Source: Mucilaginibacter pedocola (GTDB lineage Bacteria; Bacteroidota; Bacteroidia; Sphingobacteriales; Sphingobacteriaceae). From it: a stretch of DNA of 64,000 nucleotides. Within the stretch, counting starts at the first letter, position 1, and the number at the start of each line of letters is the position of its first letter. Location of the stretch: positions 62,001-126,000 of the forward strand of contig NZ_MBTF01000038.1 in NCBI RefSeq assembly GCF_002013915.1, in the 5' to 3' direction. The position numbers and the translations under genes were made by a program. Positions 17,833-26,048 of the stretch are shown here, piece by piece. The notes beneath the pieces are model-generated. The model was given only the letters and a program-made list of their open reading frames with translations, had not been told where the DNA came from and did not search any database.

Positions 17833-17875
17833 GAATTTATTTGTAAAGCATTTTTTTAGCTTTACAAATAAATTC
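17833..17875. repeat. perfect 17-bp inverted repeat between exporter and tetR
   Basis: GAATTTATTTGTAAAGC (17833-17849) is mirrored exactly at 17859-17875 around a T-rich 9-nt spacer. It fills most of the 59-bp gap between the exporter stop and the tetR start. It may be the regulator's own operator, an RNA hairpin that limits read-through, or both. The right arm ends 8 bp before the tetR ATG. Confidence 0.75.
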
Positions 17876-17883
17876 CTGTACAA

Positions 17884-18495
17884 ATGCCCATTGATAGCGG
17901 AGCGTCGACTGAAGAAAAGATAAAGGCTGCGGCCAGAAAGATATTTACGCAAAAAGGGTTCTTATCCACCACCGTACGTGATATTGCGGCCGAGGCGGAT
18001 ATCAACCTGGCTTCTGTAAATTACTATTTCAGAAGCAAAGAAAAGCTTTTCGAATCCATTATGGATGAAACCATTAGTGCGCTATTCGCGAGGATAGAGC
18101 CGGTGCTGAATGACCGAAACAAGTCCATTTCGGAAAAGCTGGAGATATGCGTGAGCTATTACATTGATAACATGCTGCAAAACCCCGACTTTGTTTTTTT
18201 TACCGTGGGCGAGATCATGAGCGGCCGGCTGGAAAACCCGGGTATGGTTAATAAGATAAAAACATTGGAACAAACGCACTTTGCACAGCAACTTAAAGAC
18301 CTTGGCACCGAGGGTAAGATCAGTTTCCACCCTATAAATTTGCTTTGGAATATTACCGGCATGACCTTTTTCCCCTTCCTAACGCGCCCGCGATTACTGG
18401 AATCGGGCTATTTTAACTCGGAGGAATTTGCGGCATTGATACAAGAACGTAAAAAATGGGTACCTATTTGGATAAGCCAAATGATTGGCAACTGA
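17884..18495 (+). CDS. TetR/AcrR family transcriptional regulator
   Basis: A 203-aa repressor. The N-terminal helix-turn-helix is typical (KIKAAARKIFTQKGF, TTVRDIAAEADINLASVNYYF, KEKLFESIM, about residues 11-60). The C-terminal ligand domain is variable, as in the family. It lies behind the drug exporter on the same strand, and palindromes precede both genes, so it probably controls both. The inducer is unknown. Confidence 0.88.
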   Translation: MPIDSGASTEEKIKAAARKIFTQKGFLSTTVRDIAAEADINLASVNYYFRSKEKLFESIMDETISALFARIEPVLNDRNKSISEKLEICVSYYIDNMLQNPDFVFFTVGEIMSGRLENPGMVNKIKTLEQTHFAQQLKDLGTEGKISFHPINLLWNITGMTFFPFLTRPRLLESGYFNSEEFAALIQERKKWVPIWISQMIGN

Positions 18496-18560
18496 TTAAT
18501 TCCCCAAATGGATTCACTAAACCATGCAATATACGCTACAGGTACAACTAAGCGCCCGGG

Positions 18561-19055
18561 TTATAAATAACGTATAAGCGCCTCCAACAACTGTTCTTTA
18601 TCCGATTCGGCCTCTTTTAAATTATCTTTCAGAAGCGATTCAATATCCGCTACTCCAAAACTCTTGGTTACGATTTGCATTGACCTGTAAGATGCTGCCG
18701 ATACGCTTGCGGCCATGTATAAACGGCTGATATTTTTCATATCATCGTCCGGTGTATCGTCTGTTGGGGTAATTGATGTTTCGGTATCGTCGGCGTAGAA
18801 AGTGGCTGGATTTTGATCATTATCCGCAAAAGTTGAACCGCCTAAAATAGCGAGCATTAAAATTATGCCGCCCAATTGTTGCCTGATATATCGTGCTGTT
18901 TTGGCAATGGCTTTCTTCGCACCCGGCAAATGGGATTGTCGAGCAAGGCGCGGCAGAGCAGCCTCGAGGTTGGTTTGTACCATATAAACCTTCCCGAGTT
19001 TTTTTATCAAAAGCTCCCTTACTTTGTCCCCGCCGGGAATTTGACCATGTTCCAT
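18561..19055 (-). CDS. DUF892 (YciE/YciF-like) ferritin-like protein, divergent
   Basis: The N-terminal part (KVRELLIKKLGKVYMVQTNLEAALPRLARQ, given here as its start KVRELLIKK and end ALPRLARQ) matches the first helices of DUF892 proteins, stress-induced ferritin-like helical bundles. The C-terminal helices (ASYRSMQIVTKSFGVADIESLL) also fit. The middle is unusual: an acidic threonine-rich stretch (TPTDDTPDDD) replaces expected helix. I chose the methionine at 19055 because the domain begins just after it; an ATG at 19103 would add 16 residues. It stands alone between two unrelated loci. Confidence 0.5.
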   Translation of the reverse strand: MEHGQIPGGDKVRELLIKKLGKVYMVQTNLEAALPRLARQSHLPGAKKAIAKTARYIRQQLGGIILMLAILGGSTFADNDQNPATFYADDTETSITPTDDTPDDDMKNISRLYMAASVSAASYRSMQIVTKSFGVADIESLLKDNLKEAESDKEQLLEALIRYL

Positions 19056-19287
19056 TTGCCCACGTTTTCGTTCACACTTTATAATAGGCTGAAACAGCAT
19101 CATGGCATTTATTCCGATGCTGTATCGCTCATCTTTGTATATAAAGATAATAAACTAAATCGATTTTCAACGCATCCGCACGCTTCCTGAAAGGTTTTAT
19201 GTGTTTTCAACACGGGATGGGCTCCTTTGGCATCAAAACAGTAAGGCCCCGTTTGCAAGGTACCGCAGCGATATTAAATGCCCTTAA

Positions 19288-20832
19288 TTAATTTATAGGT
19301 TTTAACCGGTGCACGCTTCCCGACTTTAAAACTACAGGGCCTTTCTCAGAAAACACCTCTATACGGTCAAAAGGTTCGGTAGGATAAAAGGTATCGGTAA
19401 ATACAACTTCGCCGTTAGCTGCAAATAACTCCAGCGAGGCTACGTCAATTAAGATGTGCCAGTCGATATCCTTGCCTTTACTTTTATACGAGGCTTTTTG
19501 TACCGAGGCGTAACGCCCGTGAAACTTAATACCGGTAGCGTTGGTACGGTCGGCAAAAAACTGTTGGGTGTTGCTGTCGTAGTAAACGGTTATGTGTTCG
19601 TTCAACTTGTTTTTAAACCTGATGCCATATTTTGCAGGCAGGTGTTTCCCATCAAATACCAGGCGTATATCAACAGGCGATTTTGCAAAAGAAAAGCCTG
19701 AAGATAAATTGAAAACAGTATCAACAACCGTTTTTTTCACTTTAAACTCATCGCCATACAAATTTGAAAGTTCGCTAACCGGTTGTGTTTTTATCCGGTA
19801 ACCTTCAGCTGTTTTTATCACGCTCAGTTCCCGGGGGAAGGTGGCTGCACCGGCCCAGGTATGGGTAATGGCGTTATGTACTGCGCCACCGTACTGGTGC
19901 GATTGCATCCACCCCACAAATATCCGCCGGCCGCCGGACACATTATTAAAGATATTGCCTGCGTAATTATCCTTCCCGTGGTCGAGCCACAAAGTATCTT
20001 TCTGATCACTTGTAAAACTTTTGCCATCAAAATCGCCAATGAAATATTGAGTGGCCGTAGCCAGCCGGTCTATACCATTGGTGAGGTCCACTACACTTAC
20101 CAAAAGCACCCATTTCATTTCGTTGGTTCCGGCAACTTTCACCGGGAAAAGGTCCGGGCATTCCCATGTGCCTATATGGTTACCTTTCCCTTCGCCAAAA
20201 TCATTCAATACTGTCCAGTGCAAGCAATCGGGAGAAGAATAGAATTGTATTACCTTGCCAGCAGCAAGTGCCATTAGCCAGCTATTGGTTTTCTCGTTCC
20301 ATAAAACTTTAGGGTTGCGGAAATCTTCCAGCCCGGGGTTCTTGATAATGGGGTTACCGGCATATTTTTTCCAGGTTCGGCCCTTGTCTACGCTATATGC
20401 CAGGGCCTGGGTTTGCTTCAGTTGTGCTTTAGGATCGTGGTAAGTAAAAATTGCCAGCATAGGTGGATTTTCTGCTGTGCCCAATCCCGATGTATTTTTC
20501 AGATCAGCTACACAACTCCCAGAAAATATATAACCAAGGCTATCAGGCGCCAATGCAACGGGGAGGTGCTCCCAGTGCATCAGGTCCTTGCTAACAGCAT
20601 GCCCCCAATGCGGTCCGTCAGGGCCACCTTTGATTACGTGCTGATAAAACAAATGGTACTCCCCGGCATAGTAAACCAATCCGTTTGGGTCGCTCATCCA
20701 ATCTTGTTTCGGCGAAAAATGCACCTTTGGCCTAAAAGCTTCCGTTTTTTTATAAATATCAGAAACCACCTGTGCATCAAGCAAATGCGGGGCTATCAAA
20801 AATAGAACGATAACTATTATTTTGTTCATCAT
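19288..20832 (-). CDS. secreted GH32 fructan hydrolase with altered RDP motif
   Basis: A 514-aa GH32 enzyme (five-bladed propeller plus beta-sandwich) with a signal peptide ending near residue 20. The nucleophile is in WMSDPNG (D48) and the acid/base in WECPD (E224). The third conserved motif, RDP, reads FRNPKV with Asn at 173 in place of the Asp that stabilises the transition state, so activity may be reduced or altered. It is the last gene of the fructan locus; a 69-bp gap separates it from the other GH32 gene. The expected substrates are levan, inulin or their oligosaccharides. Confidence 0.85.
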   Translation of the reverse strand: MMNKIIVIVLFLIAPHLLDAQVVSDIYKKTEAFRPKVHFSPKQDWMSDPNGLVYYAGEYHLFYQHVIKGGPDGPHWGHAVSKDLMHWEHLPVALAPDSLGYIFSGSCVADLKNTSGLGTAENPPMLAIFTYHDPKAQLKQTQALAYSVDKGRTWKKYAGNPIIKNPGLEDFRNPKVLWNEKTNSWLMALAAGKVIQFYSSPDCLHWTVLNDFGEGKGNHIGTWECPDLFPVKVAGTNEMKWVLLVSVVDLTNGIDRLATATQYFIGDFDGKSFTSDQKDTLWLDHGKDNYAGNIFNNVSGGRRIFVGWMQSHQYGGAVHNAITHTWAGAATFPRELSVIKTAEGYRIKTQPVSELSNLYGDEFKVKKTVVDTVFNLSSGFSFAKSPVDIRLVFDGKHLPAKYGIRFKNKLNEHITVYYDSNTQQFFADRTNATGIKFHGRYASVQKASYKSKGKDIDWHILIDVASLELFAANGEVVFTDTFYPTEPFDRIEVFSEKGPVVLKSGSVHRLKPIN

Positions 20833-20901
20833 GTTTTTTAATTGCCCCGCGCTTACTCAAATATTTCGGAGGGCCGATATATATCCGGATTCTAATAAGT
20901 A

Positions 20902-22551
20902 TTAAGGCCAAATAGATTTCACAGTGTAAACCTCGAGATTCTTGATATCGATATTGTTACCCCAAAAATGAAGCCCTTCTGTATTTTTTGCATCAGGCTT
21001 CCTGCTCATCGAATACGAATAAACCCCGCCGTCAATAAATACTTCAATGGTAGTGCGGTCAATATAAATATCAGCCGATATCTCCATACTCGTCATATCC
21101 TCGGGCGAGTAAAAGGTGCCGTTCACCAGGTTGGCATTCATATCATAATCAATAATGTGCTGCCCAAACAGGTTCAACCCGGCGCTGGTGGCATGCGAAA
21201 GTTTGATAGTCGTTTTAATGCGCAGGCGGTCGGCATCTTTATACTGCTTCAACTTTTCGTTGGCATCATTCTGTTTAATGTCCGCCCATTGGTTCGCTTT
21301 ATCAAACAATTGCGCGGTTTCTTTAACCGGCTGGCTAAATAACCTGATGCCGTCTTTGGTGGTTTTCAGCGTAAGCTCGGTTGGCAACAACATCATACCA
21401 TTAAACGGCATGCCCGGATGCGATACGCGCGACCAGCCTATTTGTATGCGGCGGCCATCTGCTTCAGGGATGTTGGTGTAGGTTTGGGCGGCGTAAATAG
21501 TGCCCGTGCTAAAAAAGTGCTTGCCCGATTCGGGGGTAAACTTTTGGCCATCAAAAGAGCCTATCATGTAGGTGTTAGATGCACCATACATTACCCATTT
21601 GGTTTTGCTTTTATCGCCATCAACAGGCAGTTCGAACAGATCCGGGCATTCCCAAAAACCGGTGGTGTGGCTCTTAAATTCCCAATCTTTAAGGTTGGTG
21701 GAGTTGTAGATAGAGTGCCCGTCGCGCTCGTTCAATACCAGTACCCAATGCTTACCGGGTGCATACCAAAATACACGCGGGTCGCGGGTATCGTGGCTGT
21801 TCCATTTAGCTTTTGAGTCTATCAAAGGGTTCTTGCTGTACTTTGTCCAGGTACGCCCTTTATCAAGGCTATAGGCCATACACTGTACTTGTTTTTCTTC
21901 AGAGTCAACAGTGTAAGTGGCTATCATGGCCGGTGTATTTCCTTTATTGAAGCCCGCAGTATTGTTATAATCTATTACGGTAGAACCTGAGAACATAGTC
22001 CCCAGGTTATCGGGGCGCAGGGCATCGTCCAATTCGTCCCAATGTATCATATCCTTGCTTACTGCATGCCCCCAGGTCATGTTCTCCCATTCTTTTTCGT
22101 AAGGGTTATGCTGGTAAAACAGGTGGTACTCGCCTTCATAAAATATAAGGCCGTTAGGGTCGTTTATCCAGCCGCGGCGGGTAGTGAAGTGGAACTGCGG
22201 GCGGTTCTTTTCGTGATACATCGAATCCTGTCCGGCAATTTTATCGTCCTGGTAAATTTTTGATAGCCCGGCACCATCGCCATCGTAGCTTATGGTAATG
22301 GTTTTGCCTTTTAAAGCAGTAACATCGTTAAATACCCAATAATCCGGCTCCCCGGTGGCCAGCCTTATTTTGAAGTAACGCTCTTGCTTACCCCCTATTT
22401 TAAACTGCATATTGCCCCTGGCCTGCGCCTGCGCCACGGGTAGGTTAAGGTAACGCTTGGTTATTTTGATATTAATATCGGCCGCAAGCGCCGGTATAGA
22501 AGTACATAGCAGCAAGCCGGCCGCTACAAATGTTGTGAATTTACCTTTCAT
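20902..22551 (-). CDS. secreted GH32 levanase/inulinase-type enzyme
   Basis: A GH32 enzyme of 549 aa from the chosen start at 22551 (MKGKFTTFVAAG, a signal peptide). An upstream in-frame start at 22599 would spoil the signal sequence. About 100 residues of extra N-terminal beta domain precede the catalytic propeller. All three motifs are intact: WINDPNG (D131), TRDPRV (D257) and WECPD (E301). The start overlaps the GH172 stop as ATGA (22548-22551), so the two are translationally coupled. It probably cuts levan or inulin-type fructans in the periplasm or at the surface. Confidence 0.9.
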   Translation of the reverse strand: MKGKFTTFVAAGLLLCTSIPALAADINIKITKRYLNLPVAQAQARGNMQFKIGGKQERYFKIRLATGEPDYWVFNDVTALKGKTITISYDGDGAGLSKIYQDDKIAGQDSMYHEKNRPQFHFTTRRGWINDPNGLIFYEGEYHLFYQHNPYEKEWENMTWGHAVSKDMIHWDELDDALRPDNLGTMFSGSTVIDYNNTAGFNKGNTPAMIATYTVDSEEKQVQCMAYSLDKGRTWTKYSKNPLIDSKAKWNSHDTRDPRVFWYAPGKHWVLVLNERDGHSIYNSTNLKDWEFKSHTTGFWECPDLFELPVDGDKSKTKWVMYGASNTYMIGSFDGQKFTPESGKHFFSTGTIYAAQTYTNIPEADGRRIQIGWSRVSHPGMPFNGMMLLPTELTLKTTKDGIRLFSQPVKETAQLFDKANQWADIKQNDANEKLKQYKDADRLRIKTTIKLSHATSAGLNLFGQHIIDYDMNANLVNGTFYSPEDMTSMEISADIYIDRTTIEVFIDGGVYSYSMSRKPDAKNTEGLHFWGNNIDIKNLEVYTVKSIWP

Positions 22552-24116
22552 AATGGTTTTTGTTCTATTAAAGTTTTTGATCCTTTTTTGCCGTACCAAT
22601 AGGTGGTGGCCGCAAAGTCGGCGCTGCCATTTTCCCAGCCCAGCGTTTCTACATTGTATCGAAAATGTTTTGTAAAAGGCACGGCATCTAAATTACGCGT
22701 GCGTGTAAAAGTGTTTTCGCCGAACGAGTCTTCGTTATCGGCCCTTGTGGCATTAGCAAAAGGAGTTTGGTACAACACCACCGGTGCCCACGAAGTATTG
22801 TAATAATCTTCCAGCCCGGTGCCAAACTCTGATGGAAAATCTTCGCCATCTACCCAAAGTTTCTGGTCGCCCTCGCCATACCATTTATGCATATGGTTAT
22901 TTACGGCCAGCGTTTCTCCAACAAATACCCCCTGCCCTTGTATGTTATTTAAGTCCCATTCGGTAGGTTTATCCTGTTCAGTGCGTTTTATGGCAACATT
23001 CTTTTCTAATCGCCAGTCGGCATGAAAATACAGGCTTCGGGCCGTCCAGGCACATGGCTTTGTAGAGAGGGTAAGTGTAATATCAAGTGCGGTAGCATTT
23101 TTATTCACCAAAGATATCTTCCCCTTCCGCTGATACGGCATAAACCAACGCGCTATCATTTTATCCTGCGGAATAACGATGCGGTACCAGCTATTTACAG
23201 CATTGTTGCCTGCACCGCTTCCGAAAAAATCGCTTACCGGGCAGTAAACTGTGCGTTCGCCGTCAAAGTCAGCAGCCAAAAACAAACCTCTTAATACCTC
23301 ATCGCTAAAACTGCCGGCACCGTTAAGTTTCAATTCCAAGTAAGTAACAGCATGGCTACCTAAGGGCAATGTTAAGCCGGCTTCACTATTAGGTGCTACT
23401 GTAAGCTTGGTAGTATTCTTTTTTGCCGCAGCGTTGTGTTTAAGCGGGTTTAGTAAATAAGCGTCAATTTTTGCCAGCAAGTTTTTGTTAGCTTCAAATG
23501 CTGCGGTAGTAAAGGTTTCTACAGGCGTACCCGCAGCGTATTTTCTAAAATTGATCTGGTAGTAGCGCTTTTCAACAATATTCTTTTCAGGGTCTTCCCA
23601 GGTTACCTTACAGTGCTTTTTGTAGGGCAGCGGTAAATACAGAGTACTGCCGCCTTTTGCCTCTGCCTCGTAGCTCGAGTGCGGCGCAAGTAGGCCTCTA
23701 CCCAAAGCTAAAGGGAACTTCATCAGGTCGTACCCCGGTATTACTATTTGCGCTGTTCGCTCGTTATCAAAATATATGCGCAGGGTACCGGGCCGTTTAA
23801 AAGTTGTTTCCCAAAAACGCACTATGGCACCGGAGCCAGCTTCGTCCATCATCACATACTCTGTACGGCCATTGTTTACTTCAGTCCTCAGAAAATTAGT
23901 ATGATCTTCATTAGCGAACCATCCGGGTTGCCTGGGCGCAACAGAGTGCCTGTCGTAACTGCTAACCTGTTTCAATACATAGGATGGGTTTGGCAGGCTG
24001 GCCACCGAAGCCGGGTTAGTAAGCTCGGTAAGCAGCGTAGTAAGCGATACCTTGCTTTGCGCCTTGCAAACACAAGCGGCAAGCAATAAACAGCAAACTA
24101 AATTTAGCTTTCTCAT
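22548..24116 (-). CDS. DUF2961 / GH172-type enzyme
   Basis: A 522-aa secreted protein (signal peptide ending near CKAQ) of the DUF2961 family, now GH172, which includes enzymes acting on alpha-fructofuranosides and difructose anhydrides. Family segments include YVMMDEAGSGAIVRFWET, DFFGSGAGNNAVNSWY, MPYQRKGKI and FGTGLEDYYNTSW. Its place between SusD and two GH32 genes fits a fructan or difructose-anhydride substrate. It follows SusD after a 205-bp gap that contains a long hairpin. Confidence 0.85.
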   Translation of the reverse strand: MRKLNLVCCLLLAACVCKAQSKVSLTTLLTELTNPASVASLPNPSYVLKQVSSYDRHSVAPRQPGWFANEDHTNFLRTEVNNGRTEYVMMDEAGSGAIVRFWETTFKRPGTLRIYFDNERTAQIVIPGYDLMKFPLALGRGLLAPHSSYEAEAKGGSTLYLPLPYKKHCKVTWEDPEKNIVEKRYYQINFRKYAAGTPVETFTTAAFEANKNLLAKIDAYLLNPLKHNAAAKKNTTKLTVAPNSEAGLTLPLGSHAVTYLELKLNGAGSFSDEVLRGLFLAADFDGERTVYCPVSDFFGSGAGNNAVNSWYRIVIPQDKMIARWFMPYQRKGKISLVNKNATALDITLTLSTKPCAWTARSLYFHADWRLEKNVAIKRTEQDKPTEWDLNNIQGQGVFVGETLAVNNHMHKWYGEGDQKLWVDGEDFPSEFGTGLEDYYNTSWAPVVLYQTPFANATRADNEDSFGENTFTRTRNLDAVPFTKHFRYNVETLGWENGSADFAATTYWYGKKGSKTLIEQKPL

Positions 24117-24242
24117 CTATCGTATATTAATTGTTAGGTAGCCTGTTTGGGTTTATATAAGTTCAAATATAGTGGTTCCTAAACCGATTTTGTACGCTTA
24201 CTCGTATGCCGGTTAATGCCATCATACTACTATATTAACAAT

Positions 24243-24277
24243 GTAAGAAAGCGCCCCTGCAAGGGGGCACTTCTTAC
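24243..24277 (-). other. long hairpin between susD and the fructan enzyme genes
   Basis: On the minus strand GTAAGAAGTGCCCC pairs with GGGGCGCTTTCTTAC across CTTGCA, with one bulge and one G-T pair. There is no T-run after it. It is placed where transcription passes from the abundant SusC/SusD genes to the enzymes, so it may be a partial terminator or an RNA-processing and stability element that lowers enzyme gene expression. Confidence 0.6.
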
Positions 24278-24321
24278 TAACCAACAACCGGTCTCGTATC
24301 CGGAATATTTTTAAAAGGTTG

Positions 24322-26037
24322 TTACCACCCGGTATTTTGTTTGTAAAGCCCTTTACTAAAGTTGATCTGGTTTAAAGGGATCGGCAAATACTCGTCGCGG
24401 TTCTTTTTAAACAAGGCATCGTTTAAATGGGTAACGCGGGTTTTCTCTTTAGTAAAATAAGCGTTTAAGTACTCTGCTGCTATACCCCAACGCACCAAAT
24501 CGAAAAAGCGGTAGCCTTCCATTGCAAACTCCAGCCTGCGCTCAAAGCGTAATGCCTGCCTTGCGTATTCGTTTGTCCAGGTGCAGTTTACGCCTGGTTG
24601 GTACGTGCTCACGCCATAGTTAGAGGTAAAGCTGCCATCGGTCATTTTCAACATCGATGTGCTGTTTGCTGCGCGGGTGCGTATGGCGTTAATTAAAGGC
24701 ACAGCCTCCAATTCGCGCCCTAATTCAATTAAAGCCTCAGCTTTCATCAGTATCACATCGGCATACCTGATCACCATCCAGTTTTTAGCGCTCGACATAA
24801 ACGGCGGGAAACGTTTAAATGCAGGGTCGTCAAAAAGTACGGTTTCTTTCATGCTTAGCATTGGGCCATAAATTTGCGGCGCGCGCGACCATGAGTTTTG
24901 ATAGATAAACGATGGCCTGTATTTATACGGGTGCCCCGGTATTGCGGCGGTATGATCCATACGCGGGTCGAAGGTGGATGTTTTATAATCGCCTGTTTTG
25001 GCAATTTCTTTGTCATTATACCCGGCAAAATCCGGCAAGCCTTGCGATGTTGTAGCAAACGCGTTAATTAAGTTATAACTCGGCACATGAAAACCGCAGC
25101 AGCCGTACTCTTTATTCATGGGGTAATTTAACGAGTGCCCGTTATCTATACGCCCGAATGGTGTATTATCATTGATAGAGTACTGTATAGCAAAAACCGA
25201 CTCGCTGCCATTATCAAATTGCGACAGAAAATTATTTGCATAATCGTTATAAAGCGAATAACCGCCAGCCGCTACTTCGTCGCACAAGGTAACAACTTCG
25301 GCAAGTTTGGTTTTATCGGTGCCGGTTACGTTATTGTTCTCATCCTGCGTGTAGGCCTGGTAAAGCAATGTTTTGGCGAGGTAGGCTTTTGCCGCATATT
25401 TATTTATCCTGCCTTTATCGCTCTGGGTTGCCGGCAAAGCATCCGCAGCCGAACGGAAATCGTTAGCTATTTTAGTCCACAGCTGGTCGCTCGAGTAGCT
25501 TCTGTTAGATACGGTATCGTACCCTACTTTCGGGATATTCTCATCAATGTACGGCATGTATTTATACATGATCTTGAGCAAAAAGTAGAAGTGCGCACGC
25601 AGGAACTTCGCTTCGGCCTGCCTTTCCTTTTTATTAGGGTAAGTAGCCTCAGGCATTTCGTTTATGCGCCTAAGGGCATCGTTGGCCCTGCCCACACCTA
25701 TATAGAGCCTAAACCAGGTTTGGTCAGATGCGCCCAAATCCACACGGTTCAATGCAAAAGTTTCGTAAGCATGAAAATCGCCCACATCACCGGGGCCATC
25801 GCCACCTTTGTAAGCATCGCCGCTTCGTACGCTACCGTACGACCATAAGTCGCTATACGGCGCCACAAAAGCATCGTTACCTAAGGCCGAATAGGCCGAG
25901 ATGAGCATTTTATCTACGTTTTCGGGCGTGTTCAGGTCATTGTCAGACACCGTGCCCTGCGGTTGTTCGTCCAGGTATTTTTTGCAGCTTGTTGCTAAAA
26001 AACAGCAGGTAAGCGCAAGTAAAATATATTTTTTCAT
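24322..26037 (-). CDS. SusD/RagB family outer-membrane lipoprotein
   Basis: A 571-aa surface lipoprotein with a lipobox (LATSC, Cys near 18) followed by KKYLDEQPQGTVSD, typical of SusD proteins. The C-terminal RagB/SusD segment is present (RRLEFAMEGYRFFDLVRWG). It binds glycans and caps the SusC channel. It is 11 bp from its SusC partner, so they are co-transcribed. The fructan enzymes downstream suggest the ligand is fructan. Confidence 0.92.
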   Translation of the reverse strand: MKKYILLALTCCFLATSCKKYLDEQPQGTVSDNDLNTPENVDKMLISAYSALGNDAFVAPYSDLWSYGSVRSGDAYKGGDGPGDVGDFHAYETFALNRVDLGASDQTWFRLYIGVGRANDALRRINEMPEATYPNKKERQAEAKFLRAHFYFLLKIMYKYMPYIDENIPKVGYDTVSNRSYSSDQLWTKIANDFRSAADALPATQSDKGRINKYAAKAYLAKTLLYQAYTQDENNNVTGTDKTKLAEVVTLCDEVAAGGYSLYNDYANNFLSQFDNGSESVFAIQYSINDNTPFGRIDNGHSLNYPMNKEYGCCGFHVPSYNLINAFATTSQGLPDFAGYNDKEIAKTGDYKTSTFDPRMDHTAAIPGHPYKYRPSFIYQNSWSRAPQIYGPMLSMKETVLFDDPAFKRFPPFMSSAKNWMVIRYADVILMKAEALIELGRELEAVPLINAIRTRAANSTSMLKMTDGSFTSNYGVSTYQPGVNCTWTNEYARQALRFERRLEFAMEGYRFFDLVRWGIAAEYLNAYFTKEKTRVTHLNDALFKKNRDEYLPIPLNQINFSKGLYKQNTGW

Positions 26038-26048
26038 GTTAATGAGTA

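Noticed and set aside
18561-19055. A membrane protein, based on the segment IILMLAILGG
   Set aside because: It is a short hydrophobic stretch within a helix of a DUF892-like bundle; there is no supporting second segment.
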